Positions 1 to 10,471 are shown, numbered from the stretch's first letter. The stretch is DNA of 49,706 bases from Chrysochromulina parva (GCA_002887195.1 PJAB01000060.1:1-49706), one strand, 5' to 3'. Notes: a model not told the origin generated them from the sequence alone. A program made the numbers and translations.

Positions 1-187
1 GGTTGGCAGGGCGGAGGGCGAGCAGCTCGCCGTTGGGGAGCGACACATTGTAACGGCCCGTCGCGCTGTCGAAGGCCTGGCAGATCGCGATCTGGCCGTT
101 GAGATCGGCGCGCGAGCTCATGCCGTGGATCATGACGTGGCGGCCCAGCACGGAGGCCTGGGGCGCCTCGAGGGGGGATGAAGGCAT
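1..187 (-). CDS. Partial protein, N-terminus only, with an LNG...GRYNV-type motif
   Basis: On the minus strand an open frame begins with ATG at 185-187 (MPSSPLEAPQAS...) and runs without a stop off the left edge, giving 62 residues. It contains RADLNGQIAIC, then FDSATGRYNVSLPNGELLAL and RPAN. This short pattern (PxLNG followed by GRYxVxL...LxLxPxN) recurs in many algal and other protist proteins, often beside ankyrin, MYND or similar domains, and marks a small beta-rich module rather than an enzyme class. The rest of the protein lies outside the window, so no function is assigned. The CCCCAG just upstream of GCCTCC could also be an intron acceptor, in which case the true N-terminus lies further upstream. 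Coding is supported by motif agreement, not by length. Confidence 0.55.
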   Translation of the reverse strand, partial: MPSSPLEAPQASVLGRHVMIHGMSSRADLNGQIAICQAFDSATGRYNVSLPNGELLALRPAN

Positions 188-1076
188 GGGGGGTGGAGGA
201 CGAGGCATGCCATTTCAGGAGCTCACCGGGGCTAGGAGCTGCATCGTGCCCTCGAGTCGCAGGTCGTCGAGGCAGACGCGTGCGCTGCATGCGCCCGCGA
301 CGTGCACATCGAGCGTTGGTGCACGCACATTCTGCTCCCACGCAAAGGGCGCCTGCTCGGCAGGCTTCACCTCGTCCACGACGCGTGGGTGCTCGAGCTC
401 GGCAGGAAACCGTTTCCTCGAAGTTCACATATGAGATGCAATCTCAACCTCATCTCAGAGAATCACGTCCCGGTCCACAGTATCTACTTGGTCTGGTCTT
501 TGTGCGCGACAAACCGTGCTACGGCACATACAATTGTATGCATTGCCGAACTGAACTTGCTTCGTGCCCACTCGTGTCGTCGTGTGCGCACGTTCGGTCG
601 TTCGCACCCAAACATACCCAAGCTCTTACATACTTATTAGTTCAGAGGTCCGCTGTTCACGTCAGAACTGGACGAAACTCAGCTGACACACAAACTCACG
701 AAGTAGTGGAACAGGAGATGCACACCAACATCTCGAATCACCCGCACATACACGTCGACGGAGCGCGCCGCGGTCCCGTCCGGCGGCCGGCAAGTCGTTG
801 GCGACGCGCCCGGGACCGCGCTCCGGGAGCGCGGTCCGCGCGACGGGGCGGACGCGAGCATTCTCCAGCACAAGACCTAATGTACTTTATCACGCGGCGC
901 CACGTATAAGGACGGCAGTTGTCATGTGAGATGTGTTTGTTCACGGGCCGGATGCAAACGGCGCATCGTGATCGTCTCACAGCCACGCAGCGCCACAAGA
1001 TTACATCATACATGCGTGGCCGCGCTCACACTCCACACCCCGACCAGGCGAGCTCTACATGTAGCACCCACATTCG
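188..1076. other. Intergenic stretch without a convincing gene
   Basis: About 0.9 kb between the partial left-edge gene and the next minus-strand gene. Several open frames cross it on both strands, but they are Arg/His/Ala-rich, overlap one another and show no recognisable motif. It holds a perfect 25-base palindrome (described separately) and probably the promoter of the left-edge gene. Confidence 0.6.
813..837. repeat. Perfect GC-rich palindrome, 12-bp arms
   Basis: GGACCGCGCTCC (813-824), one base, then its exact reverse complement (826-837). It can form a hairpin with a single-base loop or act as a dyad binding site. It lies about 630 bp upstream of the left-edge gene start and about 240 bp beyond the stop of the next gene. 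No role can be assigned. Confidence 0.7.
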
Positions 1077-1843
1077 TCACTTGCGCCCTCTGCTCAGGGC
1101 GAGGTGACCGCCGCTCCGGCCGCGCAACGCCGGATGGAGGAGCGCAAAGCTGGCCGTCACGGCAATTGGCGACTCATTCGAGGTGGCCGTGGGTGCGAGC
1201 GATGGCGAGCGCGACATACCGGCCGCGGGTGCCCGCTCCATTGCATGCAGAGATTCCATTGCATGCAGAGACTCCATCGCATGCAAATGCGATGTGGGCG
1301 CGCCAGGCGAGCCGAGATTATGGACGACCGTTGGGCGCGGCGCTGGCGGCTCCGTGCGATGCCAATCTGGCAGGTCGGAGCTCAGGGGAGGCGTGGGCTG
1401 AGTGCCTCTGATGACCTCTGATGACCTCTGATGACCTCTGATGACCTCTGATTGCCTCTGATGACATCCCTCATCAGGCGAGCTCAGTAGCCCCATGACT
1501 GCATACGGCAACGACGGGTCTGCCGAGGATGATGGCGACGGCGCGAGGGTCTCAGCCTCGGTGTTGACCGGCGTCGAGAGTGGCCTGCGAGGCGGCGACG
1601 AGGCGCCGTCTTGGGCGCCGCTGGCCGAGCGCACCGAGGCCGAGGCGGCGGCCAGCTCAGCGGGGTGATGGGCGATCAATCGAGAGGTCATCTCACCTGG
1701 CGTGCAGTCCGTTAAGGCGGCAGCGAACTCCGCACGCATAAGCGCCCTCGCGAGCGCCTCAGCCTCTCGCCGCATATCGACACGCATAGCCTCCCTCAGC
1801 TGCGAGTGTGACTGCCGGTCCCGCGACGACGCTGCGTGCGAGC

Positions 1844-1874
<31 letters not shown>

Positions 1875-3764
1875 AGCGGTGGTCGGCAAAGCAACGGCCG
1901 AAGCTGAGCGTTGCAAAGAGCGCACAGAGCACGGCAGCGTTGGTGGTGATGGCCACGGCAGCTCGAACGCTTTCTCAATGTGCGGCGCCGTGGTGGGCAC
2001 ATGGGGCGCCGTGGTGGGCATAGGGAGCGCCGTGGTGCGCACAGGGGGCGACGCTTTCCCCGTGTGCGGCGACGGCGGCGGCGGCGGCACCGGCGGCGGC
2101 GCCATCTGCGGACCAATCTGCGGATCCATCTGCGGCGGCGCAGCTTGCGGCGCGTGCTCCTGCGACGGCGCCTGCGGCGTCGTCGTCATCGGCGGCGGAG
2201 GCGGCATCGACGCCGCCGGCGGCGGCGGCATCGGCGGCGGTGGCGGCGGCATCGGCGGCGGTGGCGGCGGTGGCATCGGCGGCGGCGTGCGCAACGCTCC
2301 AATGGCACTCATCGCCGACTGGGTCGCCTGCTTGGTCTCCAGCGGACCCTTTGCAGTGACGCTCAGGCACGCGGCTGCCCTCGCGGCATCGGCCGCCCTC
2401 GCTTTGGCAGCATTTGCAGCAATAGCTGCTTGGGCGGCCTCATAGGCGGCTGTGGCAGCTGCGCCGGCGGCGGCCGCAGCGGCCGCATGCTCGGCAACTG
2501 ATTTGCGTGTCGCGCTCGTCGGAACCGCCGCTGGCTCACGCCGCCGCCCAAACGCTATCTCCGGCTTAATCTCCGGCCGGCACTGGCGCTGCGCCGGCGG
2601 CGTCTGCAATCGCTGCGGCTGCGGTTGCGGTCCACCGACGACGAAGGCGTTCCTCGGCACGGTGTGCGGCTTCGGCTTAGGCAGCGGTTGCGCCTGCAGC
2701 TGCGGCTGCGACTGCGACGGGCGCAAGGGCCGACGAAACGTCGAGCTGCGCTCGAGATTGCCCATCGGGCTGGGAGCCCCTTGACGAAACGTCGAGCTGC
2801 GCTCGAGATTGCCCATCGGGCTGTGAGCCCCTTGACGAAACGTCGAGCTGCGCTCGAGATTGCCCATCGGGCTGGGAGCCCCTTCGTGCTCTTGGAGCAA
2901 TTCCCACAGCCGAAAGTAGGGCACACGCGCGCGCCCGCCGGCGAAGCTGCGCTTGGCCTGCCGCTGCTCGAGCCTTGTCTCGAGCTCGGTCCCATACAGG
3001 GAGCATGCCACCTCGTGAAGCATGCTCCCTAGCGCCGCGCCGCGCTCGCTACCGCGCTGCATCCAGCGCGGCTCCCCGACGCGTTGCCGCCATCGGTCTC
3101 CATCCCACTCGACCATACCGGCGCTGCCGTTGCCGTGGTCGTCGAGCTCGCGCTGTGGGTGCGCCGTTCGGCTGGGCTTGAGCTTGGTCGGCGCCGAAGG
3201 CAGCACCGCGGTTGAGTGCATCGTGTGCCAGCACTCGGCCACAGACGCGAGCAGCTGCACAAAGCCCGCAAAGTCGAGATGGCTTGGAGTGAAGCGCGAG
3301 TGACGGCCCGCGTGCAGCGGCTCAAATGGCGTCTCGCACGATGGCTGCTGCACGGCGGCCGCATTGTACAGGCCCGTGGCCAGGCAGTGCGGCACGACTG
3401 GCGCGAGCTTTACGCCCGTCCGGAGCACCTCAGCAGACATGCGCCTAAAGCCGTCTGCGGTGAGGCTGCGGAAGGTGATCGGCGAGGCGTCGGCGCTTAG
3501 AAAGCAGCAATCGGCGTACATGTCGAAGAGGATTACGAGCGTGCGCTGCTGCCCGGGCGTAAGGCAGAGCCACGGCTGGCCGCACGCCGCAGGGAGACAC
3601 TTCCAGTCACGCTCCGGCATAATGGTGGCGAGGACGGCACAATCGGAGGAGGAGAGGCCATTGAATGGGTAGTCGACGACGGCCTTCTCGTCGGTCTGGA
3701 TGGGCGAAGACGGCACGCTCGATGCGAAGAGGAAGCGGCTTTGACTATTCGAGGTAGCCGTCAT
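1077..3764 (-). CDS. Large low-complexity protein, function unknown
   Basis: The frame is open from ATG at 3764 (MTATSNSQSRF) to a stop at 1077, 895 residues. Upstream in the same frame lies only a poly-Leu stretch antisense to the next gene, so I chose this internal Met. Residues 1 to about 180 are the only ordinary globular part (YPFNGLSSSDCAVLATIMPE, later FTPSHLDFAGFVQLL, which resembles a helical EF-hand-like end without clear Ca2+ ligands). Then follow three 17-residue repeats containing SPMGNLERSSTFRQG, a Gln/Pro stretch, poly-Ala helices, PPPPP(M) tracts, another poly-Ala run and three LHAMES repeats. Near the C-terminus an 87-base decamer repeat, elsewhere an intron filler, is read in the antisense sense as in-frame SEVIRGHQR. 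I recognise no family. A scaffold or surface protein is possible, but only the N-terminal part looks conserved enough to test. Confidence 0.5.
1237..1290. repeat. Three tandem 18-bp units inside a coding frame
   Basis: Units start at 1237, 1255 and 1273 (core CCATTGCATGCAGAGA). Read on the minus strand they encode LHAMES three times. The third unit has diverged at its end. Confidence 0.8.
1402..1477 (+). repeat. Introner-like decamer repeat, antisense to the host gene
   Basis: Tandem CTCTGATGAC units end in the block CCCTCATCAG at 1468-1477, exactly as in the introns of the plus- and minus-strand genes further right, but the host gene is on the opposite strand. Imperfect direct copies (AGGCG..GCT.AGT..GCC) flank it at about 1389-1404 and 1476-1494. 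The frame stays open through it, so it may be translated. Confidence 0.65.
2731..2883. repeat. Three tandem 51-bp coding repeats
   Basis: Units start near 2732, 2783 and 2834 and are almost identical; one differs by a G/T change (GGGCTG/TGAG). They encode the three 17-residue repeats of the minus-strand protein, so copy number changes keep frame. Confidence 0.85.
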
Positions 3765-3978
3765 TGGGCTCGGATGGGCAGCGGCGAATAGGACCGGACG
3801 GAGGAGATGACGATCGTTACATGAACGTTTCGAGAAGTTAGAAAAGAGTATGCGTCGATGATTACATGTAGCTTCAAACTGCGGGTGTGGCTCTAAATTT
3901 GTCCGATGAGGTTCGCATGACTTGACTTGACTTGACTTCACTTGCCTTGCGACGATCGGCACGCCCCTCTCTCGTCGC

Positions 3979-4178
3979 TTGCTCGTCCGGCACTTCCAGT
4001 CTCTCCGACGAGTGTGCTCGATTCGACGAGTGTTCGGTCCACGCACCTCAGGTATGGACCGAATTCCACTGAGCATGCGACTCGTGAACAGCGTCAAACG
4101 ACGTGCGCGCGTGGCGGCTGAGGATTGGCTGCTGCGCAGTGCTCCCGCATCCGGTGGCAGCAGCAGCACCGCCGCCGG

Positions 4179-4224
<46 letters not shown>

Positions 4225-4740
4225 GCCAGTGCCAGTGGCAGCAGCAGCGGTACCAGTGGCGACAGTAGCGACACAAACAGAGCCACCGATGCTCAGCATG
4301 CCCCATCGACCGCAAGCGCCGTCGCTTTAGCTCTCTCTCGTTTTCCTGAGAAGCCGAGGAGCATCGGAGTGGCGGCCAGAACCAGCCTTGCCGCCAAGGC
4401 AGCCGCGTGGGCCGCAGAAGGCCGAACCATCACCGATGGTGCAGCGCAATCTAGTAGTGGCCACAAGCACTCCGATGCCAGCCAGTCAACGGCCGAGAAG
4501 GCGACTTCCACTCGGTCAGGGACCTCGGCCACGCTTCACCTCGCGCGCGTCAACTCGGAATTCATCCACGAAGCGATGAATGGCAACCGGCAACGGCACG
4601 AGGAGCTAGCGCGCCTCGCACGCGTACGTCCGCGCGACGTGCCGCAGCTTATCTTGCTCCGCGACGGCACAAGCGCCAGCAGCAGCATCGGCGGCGGCGG
4701 CGGCGATGGTGCCGCCAGCAGCAGCAGCAGCAGCGGCAGC

Positions 4741-4778
<38 letters not shown>

Positions 4779-4958
4779 GACCGCAACTGAGCTTGATCCT
4801 CGCCGGCTGGCCCAGGGCTCCGACGAGTGGCTGCGCCTGCGCGCTGGCAAGCTAACTGCCGGGCGATTTGCCACAGCGCTCGGTTTCCAAGGTCGTCAGC
4901 GCCAAGAGATCCTGTGGCGACGGCTCGCCATCGCCTCAGCTCAGGCCAACGGCCAAAC

Positions 4959-4999
<41 letters not shown>

Positions 5000-5631
5000 G
5001 TAGCTACGGTGTGCATTCGATGTGGCCGACTGATGACAGCTTCGACTTTGATGACGACGACGTTGGCGGCGCGTGGGGGCATCTACATGAGCGCAGTGCG
5101 CTTGCTACGTACCTGACGGGGTTCCTTCTCCCGCGCTGCCCGAGCGCCTGCCTGCACGAGACAGGCTACTGGCCGCTGTCTGGTCTCAAAGAGCGCTGCT
5201 CGATTGAGCTCGGAGCGAGCCCCGACGCGCTGATCGAGGGTGCGGATGGCGTGTACCCCGGGGGCGTGACACTTGAGGTCAAATGTCCGTTCCGACAGGG
5301 AGCGCCGCGAGCACAGCCCACCGTCTTTGCGCGCCAGGTGCCGCAGCTGCAGGGGGCTCTCCTCGCCACCGGGCGTGAGACCGCGCACCTTGTCAGCTGG
5401 GCACCGAGCGGCTGCGCTGTCTTCGAGCTGCAGCGCGACGCGGCGTACCAGCAGATGCTCCTTGAGTACCTCGTCGCCTTCGCCGCTTGCGCAAGCGAGC
5501 AGCGCCCTCCCGGGCGCGCCGAGGCGCAGCACGCGAGTGCCGTGCGCGCTCAGAGCAAGCTCGTCGCGCGCCGCGCGATCAAGGTGGGTGACATTGCAGC
5601 ATCCGACTGTGTGGCGCTGCTGCACGAGTAG
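3979..5631 (+). CDS. YqaJ/lambda-exonuclease-type nuclease
   Basis: This 550-residue protein has the PD-(D/E)XK nuclease core of the YqaJ family (phage and giant-virus recombination exonucleases, also nuclear genes in protists). In order: QGSDEWLRLRAGKLTAGRF (Gln279 onward), WGHLHERSALATYL, GASPDALI with catalytic Asp416, LEVKCPF with Glu433 and Lys435, then VPQLQGALLATG, matching the YqaJ Q-helix. The N-terminal half is low complexity (Ser/Ala runs encoded by AGC repeats), and a poly-Gln run interrupts the domain between the first two motifs. The N-terminus MLVRHFQSLRRVCSIRRVFG is Arg-rich and could be an organelle presequence; ATG at 4054 (MDRIPLSM) is an alternative start. It has no introns and is divergent from the minus-strand gene, about 215 bp apart. 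The domain call is firm; the cellular role (DNA end resection, organelle or nucleus) is not known. Confidence 0.85.
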
Positions 5632-6319
5632 CGGCATCTCACGGTGACGTGACCCTGACCGTCTCGGCCAAGGGAGCTCTGCGGGCCGCCGTCGATTTGG
5701 TCTTTGCGAACTGCAGGCAAGGTGCGCCATGCGCGCGCCCGCGCGCCCGGGGCTCAACAAATCGAATAAAGGTTGCAGCGCAGAGGAGGACCCGTGACAG
5801 TGTATGTAGAATATACTTCCGCGGGAATTTGAATTTAGTGAGTAGGTTGCCGAGAATTCGCAGCTCCAGCCTCCACCGTCCACGCATCATGACGCATTTG
5901 AATAACGGTGCGCGCGGTTATGCGCGCTTCGTTGACTAAAGTAGAGAACTAAACGGTCGTCTATAAGTAAGTCTCGCTACTCACATCCGTGACGAAACGA
6001 AACGACAAACGGGGGTGGGGAAGCCGGCGGCAGCACTCTAATAAAACCAATGAATAAAACATTCACACACGTACATCTACATGTAAGATGTATTCAGTAA
6101 ATAATGAACCTTCACCGAAATAAGTCCGTGTTGAGCTAGTCCGTATTTAGCAAGTCCGCGTTGAGCAAATGTTTTGCGTGCTCAACACGGACTTAGCAAG
6201 TGTTACCGTGAAAGCGTGAATTCACACTCGCTGAGTCTCGTTCGGTACTTCCGTCCTGCAACTTTTCCCGTCGGCCTTCGTGTCGCGGCCGGACGCCCCG
6301 ACAGTCTCTGGCACTCATA
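5632..6319. other. Intergenic region upstream of the acid phosphatase
   Basis: About 0.7 kb, AT-richer than its surroundings (AATAAA-like stretches near 5763 and 6040-6060 could be polyadenylation signals of the upstream gene). It contains the inverted repeat at 6121-6195. No coding frame shows family features. Confidence 0.5.
6121..6195. repeat. 16-bp perfect inverted repeat with an extra half-copy
   Basis: TAAGTCCGTGTTGAGC (6121-6136) is exactly reverse-complemented at 6180-6195. A third, direct, one-mismatch partial copy (AAGTCCGCGTTGAGCA) lies in the loop at 6152-6167, and a shorter relative (TAGTCCGTATT) lies at 6137-6147. It ends about 125 bp before the acid phosphatase ATG, so it may be a cruciform or a cluster of regulator sites. 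Confidence 0.75.
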
Positions 6320-7641
6320 ATGAAGGTCGCCGCGACGCTTTCCCTGCTCCTTGCCTCCACGGAGGCCTACTATTTCTACTCGCTCGGCGACTGGGGTGGG
6401 TCAAGTGACACCGAGCCCACGACTCAAGTGGAGTATAACAACGCCGCCGGCATGGTCAAGGCGGCCCATGGCCTCGATGCGAGCAAACCAGAATTTGCGC
6501 TGCTCGTGGGTGACAACTTCTGTGCGAGGGCCGATCTCGAACCCGAACGTCTGCCATCTGCCCTTTTGCAATCTGCATGACTCTCCCACAATAGCCCTGC
6601 TGTGTGACTCTCCCACAATTTGCTTCGAACTCATTGGTGGCTCTCCACATTTGCTAACCACTGGTCCGGCGATTCGAGTTGCGCCTGAGCAGACGGCGCT
6701 GGCATCCAGGGCAATGCGTACTCAAAGCGCTTCCAGCAGACGTTCGAGAACGTCTTCAACATCTCGAACCCTGAGCTCAACATCCCCTTCTTCGCGATCG
6801 CGGGCAACCATGACCATAAAGGCAACGTGACCGCACAGATCGCGTACACGAAGCTCTCGAGCCGGTGGACGTACGATGATTATTGGTTCACCAAGTCGCT
6901 CACGGTCGACGGCGTGACGACGCAGGTCGTCATGATCGACACCGTCACGATTGCGGGCATTGCCTACAAGGACGATGCCACTGGCGAGATCCACTCGAAC
7001 GAGCCGCACCCTATGCAGGCTAACTGGACCTCGCAGCTCCAGTGGCTCGAGGAAACCCTCAAGTCCTCAACTGCTGACTACCTGTGGGTTGTCGGCCACT
7101 ACCCCCCCTACTCCCAGTGCGAGCATGGCCCTACGCACAAGATCATCAGGGAAGTGCTGCCTCTGATGTCCAAGTACAAGGCATCGGGTTACATCGCGGG
7201 CCACGACCACTGCTCTGGATATTACTTTGATGACAACATGGCGTTCGTCATCGCGGGCGCGGGTAAGCAGTGCTGCTACGAGCCCAAAAACCTCAACAAC
7301 AGGGCCAACCCGGGCTTGCCTTTGTTCCGTATGGACGCTGGCGAGAACAAGGGCGACGGCGGCGGCTTCGCCTCGTATACGGTGACGCAACAAGCGCGCC
7401 CGGCAACACGCTAGCCCCCCTCAATCCCGCTCCCTCTCCCTCTCTCTCTCACCACCTCCTCTACAGCTGGCCACTGTCGATTCCTCGACTGAGCCTGCCC
7501 TATACCCCCCGGCCGATACCACAGGTGAGCGCAACCGGAACGCAGATCCGTTTCCACATGGCCTCTGGCGCGGTCCAGTACGAGCCGACAGTCATCAAGC
7601 CGCGTGCCAAGAGCTCTATGCTGGTCGAGCAGGCCGCGTGA
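6320..7641 (+). CDS. Purple (tartrate-resistant type) acid phosphatase
   Basis: Three exons, 6320-6521, 6693-7381 and 7525-7641, join in frame to 335 residues. The first intron splits the Tyr codon of GDNFY; the second restores the C-terminus (RFHMASGAVQYEPTVIKPRA). Metal ligands of the metallophosphoesterase fold are all visible: SLGDWGG, GDNFY with the iron-binding Tyr, AGNHDH, GHYPPYS and GHDH. MKVAATLSLLLASTEAY is a signal peptide, so the enzyme should be secreted, at the cell surface, or in a vacuole, hydrolysing phosphate monoesters. Closest in architecture to animal ACP5 rather than plant high-molecular-weight forms. In algae such enzymes often serve phosphate scavenging. The first intron (171 bp) carries a repeated GACTCTCCCACAAT. 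Without splicing, the frame ends in stops after GDNF and after QARPATR. Confidence 0.92.
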
Positions 7642-8629
7642 GCGCGCGAGCATGTCGTGTCGAGCGGCGGGTGCGCTCGACTGAGCACGTCTCCGGTCTC
7701 TTATGGTGCATGAGAGCGCACACGGGTGTGGCAGGGCGCTGCCTGTACTGCTGTACAGCAGCCACCCCCTTCGCCTGGTCCCCAGATGCCGACCGGGCCC
7801 TTGTGAATTTGCGTCAAATCCACACATTTGCCGATACACTGTTCCATACACGTCTCGGGGACTCGTCGTCGTCTCCGTCGCGCGCGACAGTCCGGTCCGC
7901 CCGCGCGCCAGCATGTCCTGGCGCCCATGCGCGGATCCCGATCGGCCGGCATCTCCTCCCCGGGGGATCGGGGATGGCGTCCAACGAGATCATCGTGCTA
8001 CCGGCCAGAACGAAGCAATCCCCCACGAGCCACGTCCGAACGACGGCAATCCCCCCAAAACTTCAACGTAGCCGTTAAGCCGTAACGATGTGGCCAATGG
8101 ATGTTGGCATGTGCGGGGGGGGGGGAGGGGCGGGCGCGGGGCGGCTCCGTCGGTAGCTACAGCTGCTCGGCGAGGGTCGGGACTGCGGAACCCCTATTTA
8201 GGCCCTATACGACATGACGACTTCATCATCTGTTTTTACTGGAGTCTTGGTACTTGTGGATGGGGGGTTCATGGCAGGGGCACGCGTGTCCCCGATTTAC
8301 ACACGCTTTCATCACACTTTCCGCACGCGCACGACGGGTCACCTAGGGTCACCAACACGATTGTGGGTGTCATGTGGGTGTGTCCCGGCTCCCCCCGGTG
8401 TCTTGTTACCAACTCTAGGTTGTTACGGTTTTCACCGGAACTGTACCACCGTGATCACAAACGTTGCCCCTTCCCTACCCCCCCCAACCCCCCCCCGGAG
8501 CACGTGTTGGTGTGTTGTAGCTTGCTTGCTTGCTTGGTGTGTTGTGAACGCCTGTGTTGTGTTTACGTGTGGTGTGTGAATTCATGAACGAAGACTTCCG
8601 AAGCAACAAGATCCCCCGCGAAGACCTTT
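7642..8629. other. Intergenic, nothing convincing
   Basis: About 1 kb. Open frames here are Arg/Pro-rich and mutually overlapping. Visible simple sequence: a G-run at 8107-8116, a C-run near 8490 and CTTG repeats at 8519-8536. The last 100 bp are likely the 5' leader or promoter of the next gene. Confidence 0.5.
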
Positions 8630-9370
8630 ATGCGGCTGCACGCGCCCTCGCCATTGCTCGCGCTGCGCGGCGGCAGCGGTGGCTCCGCTCCCGTCACTCT
8701 TATCGCAGCCGCGCTGGCCGCGACCAAGTCTGGGCACCCTGTCGAGGCGAGTGACTCATCAGATAACGTCGTTGCCACGCTAATCGGCTATGTCGTCTTG
8801 GCTGGAAGCCTGTTCCTCTACTCGCCAATTATCATGCAGATTTTGCGTTCGCGCAGTGGAAGCGGCCTCTCGGCCACATCTTGGGCATTGTCGCTGATTG
8901 GTTTCGGAGGCGCGCTCGTGTACCAGTCGGCCTGCGGCTACCCGATCCACACGTATGCTGAGCTCATCGCTCTCACGGCTCAGACGGTGGCCATCCTGAG
9001 CCTGCTGCTCTACTTTGATATGCACATCGACTATCGCATAATTGTAGCTGGACTAGGTGCCGGATCGGCCCTGTTCGTCGCGCTATCACGAGCGCCCGAG
9101 CTGGTGCTCAAGGCGCTGCAGGCCGTCTCAGGCACGCTCGTCACGGTCTCCATCCTGCCGCAGATTCTCCTGCCGTTTCGGACGGGCACGTGCGGCTGGT
9201 CCCCAGTGAGCGCGGCGCTGAGTACCGCAGGCACGGCGGCCCGCGTCTTCACCACTTGGAAGATTACGCAGGACAAGCTCGTCCTCGCGGGCTTCGTGGG
9301 AGGTTGCCTCATGAACATCGTGCTGCTAATCCAGACGTTCATTTACCCCAACCCCATCGCGGCGTCCTGA
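8630..9370 (+). CDS. PQ-loop membrane protein, MPDU1-like
   Basis: 246 residues with about seven hydrophobic helices and two PQ-loop half-repeats. The first is LYSPIIMQILRSRSGSGLSA, the second ILPQILLPFRTGTCGWSPVS; between and after them come the features of the MPDU1 (SL15) branch, such as ALVYQSACGYPIHTYAE and STAGTAARVFTTW...DKLVLAGF. MPDU1 is an ER protein needed for use of dolichol-linked mannose and glucose; other PQ-loop relatives are SWEET sugar carriers and cystinosin. The N-terminus (MRLHAPSPLLALRGGSGG) before the first helix looks like a leader and could direct the protein to the secretory route or plastid. Single exon. Family call is good, substrate and location are inference. Confidence 0.75.
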   Translation: MRLHAPSPLLALRGGSGGSAPVTLIAAALAATKSGHPVEASDSSDNVVATLIGYVVLAGSLFLYSPIIMQILRSRSGSGLSATSWALSLIGFGGALVYQSACGYPIHTYAELIALTAQTVAILSLLLYFDMHIDYRIIVAGLGAGSALFVALSRAPELVLKALQAVSGTLVTVSILPQILLPFRTGTCGWSPVSAALSTAGTAARVFTTWKITQDKLVLAGFVGGCLMNIVLLIQTFIYPNPIAAS

Positions 9371-9595
9371 GGCCCGATGTTAAGGGAGTGGTGATGTGAT
9401 CACAGAATTTCGGCTGATAAGCATGCATCGGTCTCTTTTTATTGTTGACACTTTGTTGTCGCCGAAACGGACGCTTGGATCGCGCGGTCGGTCTTCAACA
9501 AATCGATTTGTGTCCACAGCGCCGCGCCAGCGGTCGGCTACTCGGCCGTGCTGTGGGCGGCGACGACCGGCGTGTCGCGCACCGACGCTCAAATG

Positions 9596-10471
9596 AGAGG
9601 GCCGTTGCTCAACGTGGATGCCACGCAGTGTATCGCTTACTCGCCCGAGGCAAAAGTGGCCAGGCCCAACAGTGCCAGCACACTCGGGCCCCCGCGGGTC
9701 TACGAGCCCAAGGTGATGGCGCAACCGACGCTCCTGTCACACACACACCTTCGCATTCGTCTGTCACCATCGCCGCTTGTCCCTCGGCCCTCGCCCTTCG
9801 ACCCTCGTTGCCAAGCCTCCAAGAAGCTGCCCTCGCCTCCACGAGTTTATGAGCAGAATAGAGAGAAAGCTCACGCCATCTCGCATCAGGTTCGGGATGC
9901 CAACGTTCGGGCCACCTTTTCAACCCTCAAACACGAGTTCGTTCCCAGCAGCCGAGTTTCATGGTCGACCAGGAGCATGCGCCGAGACAAGCTCGATCTG
10001 CTCAGGTCGTTCGAGACGACGCATCAAGTTCGGGCTGCCATCGAACAAGAGAGGTGGCGAGCGATGTCAGTGGCGCAGCGAGGCGGATCAGCGCCGCGTG
10101 TGTATGAGCCATCGACTACATCTACAAGTCCAACTCCGTTGACAACCAGCTCTCGACCGTCGACCGCAGGCTCTCGAGCACGCTCCTCCGGTCACCTAAT
10201 GGTCACCTTTGACCTAACAAGCTCAACCCGGTCGACCGTGGGCTCTCGACCGTCGACAGCCTCAGGCATCCGAACCAGTTCGACTCTTCCAAGAAATCCT
10301 CGAGACGCTCCGGGCGCTGCACCCGACACCGCAACTGTGCAACCGTCCCTGTTCTCCTTTGGTTTCCTTGGCGAGCCTGCGAAACGGGAGTGGATGTGGG
10401 ACGCTCGGGTCAACCGGGCTGCGGGCGGCTCACTGCCACCGGTACCGAGCGACTCACATCTGTTGTTTTGA
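9596..10471 (+). CDS. Hypothetical protein with recurring RVYE(P/Q) motifs
   Basis: The frame is open from 9548 to the stop at 10471; ATG at 9596 (MRGPLLNVDA) is a plausible start. The sequence is basic and Ser/Arg-rich, and the motif PRVYEP or PRVYEQ occurs three times (after TLGP, LPSP and GSAP), which supports coding in this frame over the other two. A charged middle part (KLDLLRSFETTHQVRAAIEQ, followed by ERWRAMS) could be helical. The stretch after PPRVYEPK begins GTGATG and reads as low-quality protein (VMAQPTLLSHTH...), so an intron is possible there. No domain recognised. Short linear repeats of this sort occur in cytoskeletal proteins, but that is only a guess. Confidence 0.4.
   Translation, partial: RGPLLNVDATQCIAYSPEAKVARPNSASTLGPPRVYEPKVMAQPTLLSHTHLRIRLSPSPLVPRPSPFDPRCQASKKLPSPPRVYEQNREKAHAISHQVRDANVRATFSTLKHEFVPSSRVSWSTRSMRRDKLDLLRSFETTHQVRAAIEQERWRAMSVAQRGGSAPRVYEPSTTSTSPTPLTTSSRPSTAGSRARSSGHLMVTFDLTSSTRSTVGSRPSTASGIRTSSTLPRNPRDAPGAAPDTATVQPSLFSFGFLGEPAKREWMWDARVNRAAGGSLPPVPSDSHLLF

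Noticed and set aside
178..909. Plus-strand frame of 243 residues near the left edge
   Set aside because: Arg/His/Ala-rich, no motif, and its first bases overlap the better supported minus-strand partial gene.
1702..2445. Long plus-strand frame, Gly/Ala-rich
   Set aside because: It is the reverse of the Pro/Ala tracts of the minus-strand gene; it has no globular segment.
4183..4222. Poly-Ser/poly-Leu trinucleotide run as a separate gene start
   Set aside because: The minus frame that begins MALFVSLL with poly-Leu here is the antisense of the AGC repeat; the minus gene can start at 3764 instead.
5083..5883. Minus-strand 266-residue frame
   Set aside because: Antisense to the conserved YqaJ nuclease core; no recognisable motif.
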